A stretch of DNA of 64,000 nt from an uncultured Elusimicrobia bacterium (GTDB lineage Bacteria; Elusimicrobiota; Endomicrobiia; Endomicrobiales; CAIRNS01). Of this stretch, positions 1-8,314 are shown piece after piece; the stretch's first letter is position 1; each line of letters starts with the position of its first letter. Both the position numbers and the translations under genes were made by a program. The DNA lies in assembly GCA_903880015.1 (NCBI GenBank), contig CAIRNS010000008.1:1-64000 (forward strand). The letters run 5' to 3'. Under the pieces are notes generated by a model. It worked only from the letters and a program-made list of their open reading frames with translations. It had not been told where the DNA came from and did no database searches.

Positions 1-1046
1 GTAAAACCAAACCAGCTAGGATCACTATTTTTTGTTGCCACCGGCAAAATAAAATATTTTTCATACTTTTTCAGAAAGCTGCGCAACTTTTTGAAATTTT
101 CTTTCCTTTTGGCGATAAATGCCGGTAATTTCTTTAATTGCGCCACACCAACTGCTGCCTGCATATCAGTAATTTTGAGGTTATATCCTACATGTGAATA
201 AACATATTTATGATCGTAACCAAGCGGCAGCCTACCGAACTGTTTATCGAACCGGCTCCGACAAGTATCGTCGTGCCCCGGTTCACACCAACATTCCCTT
301 CCCCAATCTCTCAATGACAGGATGATCTTTCTCAACAATGGATCATTGGTTAGAAGCGCGCCACCTTCTCCCATCGTTATATGATGACCCGGATAAAAGC
401 TGAGCGTTGAAATGTGTCCGAACGATCCGGTGTACAAACCTTTATATGTAGACCCTAACGCATCGCAATTATCTTCGATAAACCAAAGTCCATATTTTTT
501 TACAATACGGTTTATCGCGTCAATATCCATCGGATTTCCAAGCGTGTGGGGTAAAAACAATGCTTTTGTTTTCCGGGTTATCGCTTTTTCTATCTTCTCA
601 ATCTGTATATTATAAGTCCCTGGCTCAATGTCAATAAATACGGGAACAAGGTTATTCTGTATAATGGGGTTTAGCGTGGTAGGAAAACCGCACGCAATAG
701 TAATTACTTCATCGCCGGGTTTTAGCTGCCTTTCGCAAAGCAGGGGCGAGGTAAGCGCAGACATGGCAAGCAGGTTCGCAGAGGAACCCGAGTTTGTCAA
801 CATACAATGTTTTACGCCCAAATATGCGGCAATTGATTGCTCGAATTGACCGGCATACCTGCCAGAGGTCAACCAAAAGTCCAACGATGAATCAACAAGA
901 TTTACAAGCTCATTCTCATCAAATACTCTTCCCGCATAATGCACATAATCAGTACCTGCAATAAATTGTGATTCCTTTAAACTGACCGCATAAAACTTTT
1001 TAACATTTTCTAATACTAATTTTCTGATTGTATTTTCTCGATTCAT
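1..1046 (-). CDS. rfbH: CDP-4-keto-6-deoxyglucose 3-dehydrase, RfbH/DdhC type (3' end cut by window edge)
   Basis: This gene encodes a member of the DegT/AHBA aminotransferase fold that removes the C3 hydroxyl of CDP-4-keto-6-deoxyglucose using PMP and an iron-sulfur cluster. The 348 visible residues start at an ATG preceded by GGGAG and read open to the window edge. The normal PLP lysine is replaced by histidine (His221 in SFYPGHHIT), the hallmark of the RfbH/E1 branch, and the cluster cysteines appear as Cys194, Cys252, Cys254 and Cys262 ([12 protein letters not shown]). Members run to about 435 residues, so roughly 90 are missing. It is the most downstream gene of the sugar locus visible here. 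The partner reductase (DdhD/E3) is not in the window and may lie beyond the left edge. The identification is firm. Confidence 0.93.
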   Translation of the reverse strand, partial: MNRENTIRKLVLENVKKFYAVSLKESQFIAGTDYVHYAGRVFDENELVNLVDSSLDFWLTSGRYAGQFEQSIAAYLGVKHCMLTNSGSSANLLAMSALTSPLLCERQLKPGDEVITIACGFPTTLNPIIQNNLVPVFIDIEPGTYNIQIEKIEKAITRKTKALFLPHTLGNPMDIDAINRIVKKYGLWFIEDNCDALGSTYKGLYTGSFGHISTLSFYPGHHITMGEGGALLTNDPLLRKIILSLRDWGRECWCEPGHDDTCRSRFDKQFGRLPLGYDHKYVYSHVGYNLKITDMQAAVGVAQLKKLPAFIAKRKENFKKLRSFLKKYEKYFILPVATKNSDPSWFGF

Positions 1047-1206
1047 GGTTACTCCCTTAACACAAGAGTGCTTCTATTGCAGGCATAAGCACATCAATAG
1101 AGGCATAGAGCTGGGTAAAGCCGCTTTTTATTATCTTTTATGGCATTTTTCATAGTAAAGTAATTACCTTGAACACAATGACATTAATGACAACACAAAT
1201 CACATA

Positions 1207-2142
1207 CTACAATATTTTGCAAAATTTAATATACTCATCGTTCTCAAGTATTTTCCTATCGTATTTTCCTGCGTTAGCCTTGAAATAAGTGTACAACTCC
1301 GCAATAGCATCTTTCATAGTCGTGAATTTAAAGTTACCTTGTTCTTTTAACAGCCTTGTGTTGTCGCCGCTATATTCTTTATTGAGTCCAGGATTCTTGA
1401 TGAGAATGTCTGATTCATTACCACCAACTTCATTGATTATTCCGGCTATTGAAACAAGATCAATTACTGAGCCAGTACACATATTAAATGTTTTATCGGT
1501 AACCTTGTTATCTATAAAATGACTGGTTAATCTCACCAAGTCTTCCACATAGAGATAATCAAAATTTACATTTTGGTTAATGACGATAGGCAACCCATAC
1601 ATGTTTTTTAGTATGGCGTTGGATATGAATCTGATAGCGTGGTCTTCGTATTTTCCAAAAACACCAAAAAGTCGCAGGTTGGTTATTCTATCGGCCCGCT
1701 CAGCATATTTTGAGCAGACATACTTTGAAAACCCGTACGGATCTATCGGGACATGGATATCAAAATAATCTTCCTTCATCAGGGGCAGAAAATGCGGTTT
1801 TGAGTATTCGGCACCGCTACCGAAATAAATAATCTTGTTAACAATATCAGAACATCGCACGACATTAAAGAACATCAGCAGATTCACCGCGACAACATCA
1901 GTTTTATGTATATCGTAATCGGTTTTTCTTGTTCCGCCGATGCTCGCACAGTGAAGGATTATCTCAATGCCTTTGTCTTTAATATAGTTCCTGACAGCAT
2001 AGGAGTCAGTAAGTTCAAGTTCCGCATGATAAGGATAGAACAACTCATATGTATCAGCCGCGGATACGCGATATGATTCAACTATCGAGCGCCCAATAAA
2101 ACCCCGGGCTCCCGTGATCAGTATTCGTTTTTTTTCTTGCAT
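1207..2142 (-). CDS. Extended SDR, NAD-dependent epimerase/reductase of the sugar locus
   Basis: The 311-residue product is an extended short-chain dehydrogenase with a nucleotide-binding GARGFIG at about residues 11-17 and a YGFSK catalytic Tyr/Lys pair near residue 140. The overall look is that of WcaG-like epimerase/reductases. The gene lies 41 bp downstream of another SDR and 160 bp upstream of rfbH. I saw no strong promoter in that 160-bp gap. In yersiniose synthesis an SDR reduces the ketone left on the branch after ThDP-dependent transfer, so a similar ketoreductase role is possible, but this is inferred from context. The substrate cannot be read from the sequence. Confidence 0.8.
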   Translation of the reverse strand: MQEKKRILITGARGFIGRSIVESYRVSAADTYELFYPYHAELELTDSYAVRNYIKDKGIEIILHCASIGGTRKTDYDIHKTDVVAVNLLMFFNVVRCSDIVNKIIYFGSGAEYSKPHFLPLMKEDYFDIHVPIDPYGFSKYVCSKYAERADRITNLRLFGVFGKYEDHAIRFISNAILKNMYGLPIVINQNVNFDYLYVEDLVRLTSHFIDNKVTDKTFNMCTGSVIDLVSIAGIINEVGGNESDILIKNPGLNKEYSGDNTRLLKEQGNFKFTTMKDAIAELYTYFKANAGKYDRKILENDEYIKFCKIL

Positions 2143-2183
2143 TTAGTTTTCCTAAAAATTAAGATTCAGCGGCCACCTACTAG

Positions 2184-3239
2184 CTAAATACCCCTATCCT
2201 TGTGCCACATCATTGTGCGTTTTATCGCTTCGTTTATATTTACCGTGATAGTTAAGGCGAGTGATTTTTGCGCCAGAGCTACATCAGGAACGAAGCGTGA
2301 TTTGAGCGCGGCTTTATTTACCGGGACATGGACTATCTCAGGCGTAGCCGGAAAGTGCGAAGCAATGCATTCGGCCAATTGTTTTAACGATATCCCGTTG
2401 GGGCTTCCCACATTGTATGACTGGCCGGGTTTACCGTTGATAAGTATTGTAAGTAGCCATACCGCCATGTCGCTGGCGTACATGTAGCTTCTCACCGTGT
2501 TCTCATCTCCCAGTATCCTGATAGGGCCGCCAAGCAGGCTATCCCTGATAAAATTATTTATCGCCCATGGTTTATCAAGAAGTTGGTACGGGCCGATAAA
2601 CGCGAAAGGTCGAACAGTTACTATGGGAAGTTTGAACTGATTCCTATACGCCGTGCATAATGTCTCGGCATATCTCTTTGCTTCTGAATATATAGATAGA
2701 ATTGAATCACAGTCAGGCCCCCCGTGCGCTGTCTCGGGAATACATTCCATGTCCTGCGGCTGCGGTCCGTAAATAAGACCCGAACTGATATTAAGGATGT
2801 TTTTTATGTTCGGCAGTCGGCTGGCGGCATTGAGCACGGCGCCCGTGCCTCTTGATATCACATCCATCACCTTCAGCGGATCCGATGAATGCTGCCGGTT
2901 GTCGGGGTTTGCCGCTGCATGGATTATATATGTCACTTCCCGTGGTAATTCTATTAGGTTGCGTACATCTTTTTCAACGATAGCAACATCTTTGCGCGTG
3001 GCAAGATGTGGGGCTTTAGAGCTGAAACTGAACGCATGTTCGGAAAGGAGAATCATTTTGGTATTGAACGCATAATGGTCATTCAAATAAGCCAGCATCT
3101 CTGCAATCCATGTGCCGACGAAACCTGTCCCCCCTGATATAAAAACTGTTTCGTTCTTAAGAGCATTAAATCTCTCGGGAGAATTTCCGATGGCTTCAAT
3201 ACAATCTTTTAACAGAACATGCGTCATCGGATTCGTCAT
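2184..3239 (-). CDS. Extended SDR, NAD-dependent epimerase/dehydratase family
   Basis: The 351-residue protein has a short N-terminal helix region and then a Rossmann motif (SGGTGFVG, about residues 34-41). A serine in ISSG and the YSEAK Tyr/Lys pair near residue 185 complete the active-site pattern of extended SDRs. Its start overlaps the end of the upstream aldolase gene by 4 bp, which argues for translational coupling and a shared pathway. It probably acts on a CDP-linked 4-keto or branched sugar as reductase or epimerase. The exact reaction is unknown, and a dTDP- or UDP-sugar substrate cannot be excluded. Confidence 0.8.
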   Translation of the reverse strand: MTNPMTHVLLKDCIEAIGNSPERFNALKNETVFISGGTGFVGTWIAEMLAYLNDHYAFNTKMILLSEHAFSFSSKAPHLATRKDVAIVEKDVRNLIELPREVTYIIHAAANPDNRQHSSDPLKVMDVISRGTGAVLNAASRLPNIKNILNISSGLIYGPQPQDMECIPETAHGGPDCDSILSIYSEAKRYAETLCTAYRNQFKLPIVTVRPFAFIGPYQLLDKPWAINNFIRDSLLGGPIRILGDENTVRSYMYASDMAVWLLTILINGKPGQSYNVGSPNGISLKQLAECIASHFPATPEIVHVPVNKAALKSRFVPDVALAQKSLALTITVNINEAIKRTMMWHKDRGI

Positions 3240-4249
3240 TGTGTTTTCCTCTTTTGGGATAATTGAATCGCGACCTCTACAATAAGGTCTTCCTGCCCTG
3301 CCACTACCTTTCGTTTGCCCAGCTCAAAGAATATGTCCCGGGGGTCAAGCTTGTATTCAGTTGCTACCCGTTCGACATGCTTCGAAAATCCTGCAAACAC
3401 TCCCGCCAAACCACTGATTACGCTAATCGGCTTAATACTTGGAAGAACCTTCATAAGTTCTTTTTCGGCGACATCGCTCGCGTCAAGAACCTTATAAAGG
3501 TCTATGCCGGTTGAATAACCCATTTTTTCGAGCACCGCCACCAGTATCTCTATCGGGGTATTGCCCGCACCGGCACCAAAACCTTTCGCGGTACCGTCCA
3601 AAATGGATGCGCCGGCTTCAACAGCTGCCACCGAGTTCGCCACTGCCATGCTGAGGTTGTTGTGAGCGTGAAATCCCACCGGAACATTCAGATGTTCCGC
3701 CAGAATCCCTACTTTCTCCTTTACATCCTGTGGCAGATACGCTCCGGCTGAATCCATGAGTATAACGCCCTGAGCTCCGTAGGATTCCATCTTACGGGCT
3801 TCCTCCAGAAGCGTTTCTTTTGAAACCATGTGAGTCATCATTAAACATCCGTACGCAAGTTTCCCCTTTTCACGTACGAAGCTGATATGGCGTTCTGTGA
3901 TGTCGGCTTCCGTGCAGTGAGCAGCGACACGAACCGCGTCGACGCCTGCTTCCAATGCGGGTTTAAGATCCTTATTTATCGTGGCGAAACCCGGCAGAAC
4001 AAATATCTCAAGTTTGCTGGTTGTCAGATTTTCACGGGCGATCTTCAGCATCTCCCCGTCTTCAAGAAGGCTTAAACCCACCTGCAACGAAGAAGCTCCC
4101 ATCCCGTTGCCGTGACCAACCTCTACAATCGGAATACCTGCGGCGTCCGCGGCTTTACAATACGCCGCTATTTGAGCTGCACTAATTTGATGCCCTACCG
4201 CATGCGAACCATCTCTTAAAGTCGGATCTGTGATCAAAATATTTTTCAT
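3236..4249 (-). CDS. mhpE: 4-hydroxy-2-oxovalerate aldolase (MhpE/DmpG type)
   Basis: This is a full-length (337 aa) class II pyruvate aldolase of the DRE-TIM family. The metal-binding Asp13 sits in TLRDG and metal histidines 194 and 196 in FHAHNN; the C-terminal third matches the domain that contacts the partner dehydrogenase. Family enzymes interconvert 4-hydroxy-2-oxopentanoate with pyruvate plus acetaldehyde and channel acetaldehyde to an MhpF/DmpF partner, which is encoded immediately upstream 11 bp away. No aromatic ring-cleavage genes are nearby. The CDP-sugar neighbours suggest use in the condensing direction to build a 4-hydroxy-2-oxo acid donor. Family assignment is firm; the direction is inference. 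Confidence 0.9.
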   Translation of the reverse strand: MKNILITDPTLRDGSHAVGHQISAAQIAAYCKAADAAGIPIVEVGHGNGMGASSLQVGLSLLEDGEMLKIARENLTTSKLEIFVLPGFATINKDLKPALEAGVDAVRVAAHCTEADITERHISFVREKGKLAYGCLMMTHMVSKETLLEEARKMESYGAQGVILMDSAGAYLPQDVKEKVGILAEHLNVPVGFHAHNNLSMAVANSVAAVEAGASILDGTAKGFGAGAGNTPIEILVAVLEKMGYSTGIDLYKVLDASDVAEKELMKVLPSIKPISVISGLAGVFAGFSKHVERVATEYKLDPRDIFFELGKRKVVAGQEDLIVEVAIQLSQKRKTQ

Positions 4250-4260
4250 GATAATTCCTT

Positions 4261-5148
4261 TTAATATTCCTGTATCCCGTATTTTCTTTTCGCGTATTCC
4301 TCCGCGGTAGCGATAGCCGCGCAGTTAATGATATCGAGATTCCCCGCATAGCTCGGCAGGTAATCGCCGGCTCCCTGAACCCGTACCATGGTTATGACTC
4401 TGTTGTTCTCGTATGTTGGAGAAATAACGAGGCTGTAGCCAGGCACATATTTCTGCATTTTTTTCACAATGTCATCAACAGCTATATTAATCGCCACCAT
4501 GTCGGGCTTAGAGATTTTAGCGAAAACGGTGGTTTGCATATTTATGCACGGCTGTGCCGGATTTAAAACAAGCACCGCTTTTGTTTTTTTTGCGCCGGAA
4601 AATACTTTAACAGCTTTCTCCGTGGTCTCTATGTATTCGTCCATGTTTGCCCTGGTCGCAGGCCCGGCGCTTCGGGAAGCGATTGTTGAAATGACTTCAA
4701 TATAGTCAACATCCTTATGAACCTGCCCAATCGCGTACGCAATGGGCGTCGAGGCCTGCCCACCGCAGGTCACCATATTCACATTGTCCTTATCAAGGCA
4801 CTCTTTAAGGTTTACCGCGGGTATGCACATGCCCCCTACCTGAGCGGGCGTCATGTCTATGGCTATAATACCCAATTTCTTGAGAATGGGAGCGTGGATC
4901 TGATGAAAATGCGCTGAAGTAGCATCAAAGACCAATTCAAAGTTTTTTGGGTTTTCCGCAATCGCTTCGATGCTTCTGTCTGAAACCGCCACACCGAGGC
5001 TCACTGCTTTTGACATGCCCGAGGACTGCAAATTTCTTCCGACGAAAAGGGTACAGTCAAGATACTTCGACCGCAGGATTTTTATTAAAAGATCCGTGCC
5101 AATAAAACCACTGCCAAGAATGGCTACTTTCAGTTTTTTACTATCCAT
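4261..5148 (-). CDS. mhpF: Acetaldehyde dehydrogenase, CoA-acylating (MhpF/DmpF type)
   Basis: The 295-residue protein carries an N-terminal NAD-binding motif (ILGSGFIG, residues 10-17) and the nucleophile Cys128 in MVTCGGQAS, as in acylating acetaldehyde dehydrogenases of the aldolase-dehydrogenase complex. The family interconverts acetaldehyde and acetyl-CoA. Its start overlaps the ThDP-enzyme gene by 8 bp and the aldolase gene follows 11 bp later, so the three are expected to be made together. In this setting it would draw acetaldehyde from acetyl-CoA for the aldolase rather than finish a catabolic route. The family call is strong; the biosynthetic role is inferred. Confidence 0.9.
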   Translation of the reverse strand: MDSKKLKVAILGSGFIGTDLLIKILRSKYLDCTLFVGRNLQSSGMSKAVSLGVAVSDRSIEAIAENPKNFELVFDATSAHFHQIHAPILKKLGIIAIDMTPAQVGGMCIPAVNLKECLDKDNVNMVTCGGQASTPIAYAIGQVHKDVDYIEVISTIASRSAGPATRANMDEYIETTEKAVKVFSGAKKTKAVLVLNPAQPCINMQTTVFAKISKPDMVAINIAVDDIVKKMQKYVPGYSLVISPTYENNRVITMVRVQGAGDYLPSYAGNLDIINCAAIATAEEYAKRKYGIQEY

Positions 5149-6946
5149 TTTTGCATTCTACTTTTTCCCGCAGGCAGTTGCCAAGATATTCTTCCCTGGA
5201 CATAAACGGAAACATATCGTCAAACGGCATTGAAACCATCCTGCCATCATCAAGCTTTTTGGAAGCAATACGAGGGATCAACAACTGATTTGGAGGAGTC
5301 ATAACTTCACAGATAATAGGCCCTTTTGCCTTTTGCAATTCCTTAATCTTCTTCTCCATCTCTGACCTTTTTGATATCTTCATATACTTTATTCCATATG
5401 CAAGGGCAATTTTCTTCATATTGGGGAATCCCACCCCAGAAGCCGGGCTCTCGCCGATAAGTCTACCACCGCAGAAGTTCATCTGGGTATGGCGTATTAG
5501 TAAGTATCCATTGTTATTAAATATGATGATCTTTACGGGAAGTTTGTTAAAGGCAATGGTTTGCAATTCCTGAAGATTCATCTGGACAGAACCATCCCCG
5601 GTAACACAGTACACATCTTTTCTTCTGTCAATCGCAGCTACACCAATAACCGCCGGCATATATCCCATAGTAGAAAGTCCACCTGTTATGATATGCCTCT
5701 GCCCGTACTTTACCTTGAAAGCCTGGGCGTAAACATGGAAACACGATCCAGTATCAACAACAAAGAGACTGTCTTTAGACATTTTTTCCGATAAAACTCT
5801 TGTGAAATGATATGAATTAATACCGTTTTTTTCTTTTGAATATTCCGGCAAATCTACAGGGTATTTATCTTTCCAATATTGAGCCTTTTTCACCCAATCT
5901 GTGTTGTGATTGCGATACCCTTTTAAATTTCCTTTTAAAACCTTCAAGAATTCCCCTACATCAGCTTTTATCGGAATATCCGGAACAACAGCCGGCTTTT
6001 TCAATTCCTGCTCATCAACATCAACCATCACTTTCCTTGCATGCATGGCGAAATTCTGAAAATCATAGCCAACAAGGCCAATCCCCATTCTGCACCCGAG
6101 CACAATAAGAAGATCGCAGTTTTGCACGGCAAAATTCGCCGCGCGATCGCCGTAGGTTCCTGGCCGTCCTATAAAAAGAGAATGGTCGTCGCCTATCAAA
6201 TCCATCCCTAAGCGGGATGTTACAATCGGAATATTTGTTTTCTCAATGAATTTTTGCAGTTCTGCAATGCATCCCGACAACCTCACGCCGGCGCCAGCTA
6301 AAACAAGGGGCCGCTTGCTTTTCAAGAGTTCCTGTTTTACCTGCTCTGTCTGCCTTTTAAACTTATTGCTATAAATAATAATATCTTGCACCGGGGGAAC
6401 ATACCCTTTGCATAAGTCAGGATCGAACCAAGCCCCCTGCACATCTACGGGGCATTCAAGGTAGACCGGCCCCACTCTCGGGCTTTTCGCAATGTGAATA
6501 CATTTTTCAACCTCATACCTAACTTTTGAGAGATCGTCAAGCATAACTGCGTATTTGGTTATGTGCTTAAACATCGGGATCGCATTGTACCCCTGCAAAG
6601 GGAATTGCCGTGGGCCCTCAACCTTCGCCAACGAAACTTTCGACTGACCTCCCACAATAATGCATGGGGCCGAATCTACATAAGCTCCTACAACGCCAGT
6701 AATCGTATTTAATACCCCCGGTCCGGCAGTAACATACGCAACCCCCAGACGACCAGTGTACCTGCCATAAGCATCAGCTGCCATGGCAGCTGCTTGTTCA
6801 TGCTGAAAGCAAATATACTTCATTTTCTTATTTGCCATCAGAGCATCCGTTAAATGCATGATCATCCCGCCGGTTATCATAAAAACATACCCTGCACCGG
6901 CTTCATAAAGCTTCTGAGTGATATAATCCGCAACTCGCACTTTCAT
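5141..6946 (-). CDS. ThDP-dependent lyase, acetolactate synthase/YerE-like
   Basis: The 601-residue protein has the three-domain layout of the acetohydroxyacid synthase superfamily. The ThDP-activating Glu50 lies in CFQHEQ, a middle domain (about 200-335) follows, and the C-terminal ThDP motif runs from GDGSVQMN near residue 450 to NNNGY. A true IlvB would normally sit with ilvN or ilvC, which are absent. Its neighbours are CDP-hexose genes plus an aldolase/dehydrogenase pair. The best-known analogue is YerE, which decarboxylates pyruvate and adds the two-carbon unit to C4 of CDP-3,6-dideoxy-4-ketohexose in yersiniose synthesis. I infer a branch-forming transferase whose donor may be 4-hydroxy-2-oxovalerate. 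Sequence alone does not settle donor choice. Confidence 0.85.
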   Translation of the reverse strand: MKVRVADYITQKLYEAGAGYVFMITGGMIMHLTDALMANKKMKYICFQHEQAAAMAADAYGRYTGRLGVAYVTAGPGVLNTITGVVGAYVDSAPCIIVGGQSKVSLAKVEGPRQFPLQGYNAIPMFKHITKYAVMLDDLSKVRYEVEKCIHIAKSPRVGPVYLECPVDVQGAWFDPDLCKGYVPPVQDIIIYSNKFKRQTEQVKQELLKSKRPLVLAGAGVRLSGCIAELQKFIEKTNIPIVTSRLGMDLIGDDHSLFIGRPGTYGDRAANFAVQNCDLLIVLGCRMGIGLVGYDFQNFAMHARKVMVDVDEQELKKPAVVPDIPIKADVGEFLKVLKGNLKGYRNHNTDWVKKAQYWKDKYPVDLPEYSKEKNGINSYHFTRVLSEKMSKDSLFVVDTGSCFHVYAQAFKVKYGQRHIITGGLSTMGYMPAVIGVAAIDRRKDVYCVTGDGSVQMNLQELQTIAFNKLPVKIIIFNNNGYLLIRHTQMNFCGGRLIGESPASGVGFPNMKKIALAYGIKYMKISKRSEMEKKIKELQKAKGPIICEVMTPPNQLLIPRIASKKLDDGRMVSMPFDDMFPFMSREEYLGNCLREKVECKNG

Positions 6947-7088
6947 TGATTTTTTTCCTTTATATTTACACTATATCTTCCTAATTTTTATTAAGCACCT
7001 GACGCATAGGTGACCTTCAAGTTTATGAGAATTTCAGAGAGTCAACACTGATTAAAAAACCTCTTTATATAATTCATGCTGCAATCAA

Positions 7089-8060
7089 TTAACATAAAAT
7101 ATTTTTATACCACGCAATTGTTTTGCGCAACCCCTGTTCTAAAGTATACCTTGGCTTCCACGCAAGCATTTTTCGTGCTGTTATTGAAGAAAGATATTGG
7201 TATTTTATTTCATATTTTGCTTCGTTTAGAACTTTGATATTTTGTTTCACATTAGACAGCAGATAAATCTTCTTTACGATATCAAAAACCGTCAAGGGAT
7301 CTTCATAGCTGAAATTAAAGGCATTCCCAGATAATTTGTTTTTTTGTAAACGCTCAGCAATAGTTATAAAACCGTCTATAATATCATCAATAAAAACATA
7401 GTCGCGGGTGAATTTACCGTCACTTCGTATTGAGAATGTTTTATTTGAAAGGCAGCATCGAATTGCATCAGGAACTAATCGTGAAAAGCTATAATCACCC
7501 GGGCCGAATATATTGCCACACCGTGTCACAACAACAGGCAATTTATATGTTTTGTGATACATATATGCGATCAGATCAGCACAACTTTTCGAAACATCGT
7601 ACGGATAATTACCGCTAAGAGACGCATCTTCTTTATACGGCAATATTTTATGGCTACCATATGCCTTATCGCTCGAAGCAACGACAATGGCCTTAGCACA
7701 GGATTCCTGCCTGAGGATTTCTATGACATTCCAAGTGCCCTCAATATTTGAAGTAAACGTGCGTAAAGGATTAGTGTTGCATCTGCCGACAATAGCTTCG
7801 GCTGCAAGATGAAATACTATTTCCGGTTGAAAACGCGATACAATCCTTTTGATTTTCCCATAGTGCGAAACATCATCATTAAAAACTGATATTTTCTTGT
7901 AATCATCCTTTTCGAGTATCGTTTCTTTCCTATTTACCAAAATGTCAATACCAACGACGCGTGCACCGCATGATATCATCCGCCTGGTCAAGTTTGAACC
8001 CAGGAAACCTTCAAAACCGGTGATTAAAACTCTTTTACCTTTCCAAAATTGAGCATTCAC
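7089..8060 (-). CDS. Extended SDR, nucleotide-sugar dehydratase/epimerase (RfbG-like)
   Basis: The 323-residue extended SDR has TGFEGFLG at about residues 14-21, an SSDKAYG segment near residue 130 and a YDVSK Tyr/Lys pair near 155. The SDK signature and the RCGNIFGPGDY stretch resemble CDP-glucose 4,6-dehydratase, so it is related to the rfbG product of this locus but lacks that enzyme's full pattern. It follows the large membrane-protein gene after a 254-bp gap that holds a plausible promoter, and would be the first gene of a second transcription unit. Possible roles are a second 4,6-dehydratase or an epimerase/reductase acting on the branched CDP-sugar. Confidence 0.78.
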   Translation of the reverse strand: MNAQFWKGKRVLITGFEGFLGSNLTRRMISCGARVVGIDILVNRKETILEKDDYKKISVFNDDVSHYGKIKRIVSRFQPEIVFHLAAEAIVGRCNTNPLRTFTSNIEGTWNVIEILRQESCAKAIVVASSDKAYGSHKILPYKEDASLSGNYPYDVSKSCADLIAYMYHKTYKLPVVVTRCGNIFGPGDYSFSRLVPDAIRCCLSNKTFSIRSDGKFTRDYVFIDDIIDGFITIAERLQKNKLSGNAFNFSYEDPLTVFDIVKKIYLLSNVKQNIKVLNEAKYEIKYQYLSSITARKMLAWKPRYTLEQGLRKTIAWYKNILC

Positions 8061-8314
8061 AATGACCCCGCCTTTGAATACTTCCTTAAAGGATTGAATC
8101 GAGAAGTTTTGTTATTGCTTTTTCTATCGTGAACTATCAATCGATGACCAGCGAAGGGCATCCCCGCTAGTAATAATCGATACCAAATCATTGCTTCAAT
8201 CCCGCACCATTTCAGTATGGAGAAATCCGACAAAATTCACTGAAGATTAAAATATAATTGACTATATTATGTCAGATATTTGATTGCATGTAAAGCACAA
8301 ATCCATACCACGAA
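8061..8314 (-). other. Intergenic leader between membrane protein and SDR genes
   Basis: This 254-bp gap is AT-rich and holds no convincing gene on either strand. It contains a promoter-like pair at 8266-8294, which would give a transcript leader of about 200 nt before the SDR start. I saw no clear terminator or riboswitch fold in the leader by eye. Confidence 0.5.
8266..8294 (-). promoter_or_regulatory. Predicted sigma70 promoter for the second half of the CDP-sugar operon
   Basis: On the minus strand TTTACA (8289-8294) and CATAAT (8266-8271) are separated by exactly 17 bp. Each differs from consensus by one base. It would allow the branch-forming genes (SDR, ThDP lyase, dehydrogenase, aldolase, SDRs, rfbH) to be transcribed separately from the regulator-led promoter. 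This is prediction from sequence only. Confidence 0.5.

Noticed and set aside
1047-1206. Promoter ahead of rfbH
   Set aside because: Only weak -10-like AT-rich patches without a convincing -35 partner were seen.
3236-5148. MhpE/MhpF pair as aromatic meta-cleavage catabolism
   Set aside because: No ring-cleavage dioxygenase, hydrolase or hydratase gene is near; the pair is coupled to a ThDP enzyme and CDP-sugar genes.
5141-6946. Acetolactate synthase large subunit for branched amino acids
   Set aside because: No ilvN, ilvC or leu genes nearby; the context is nucleotide-sugar synthesis.
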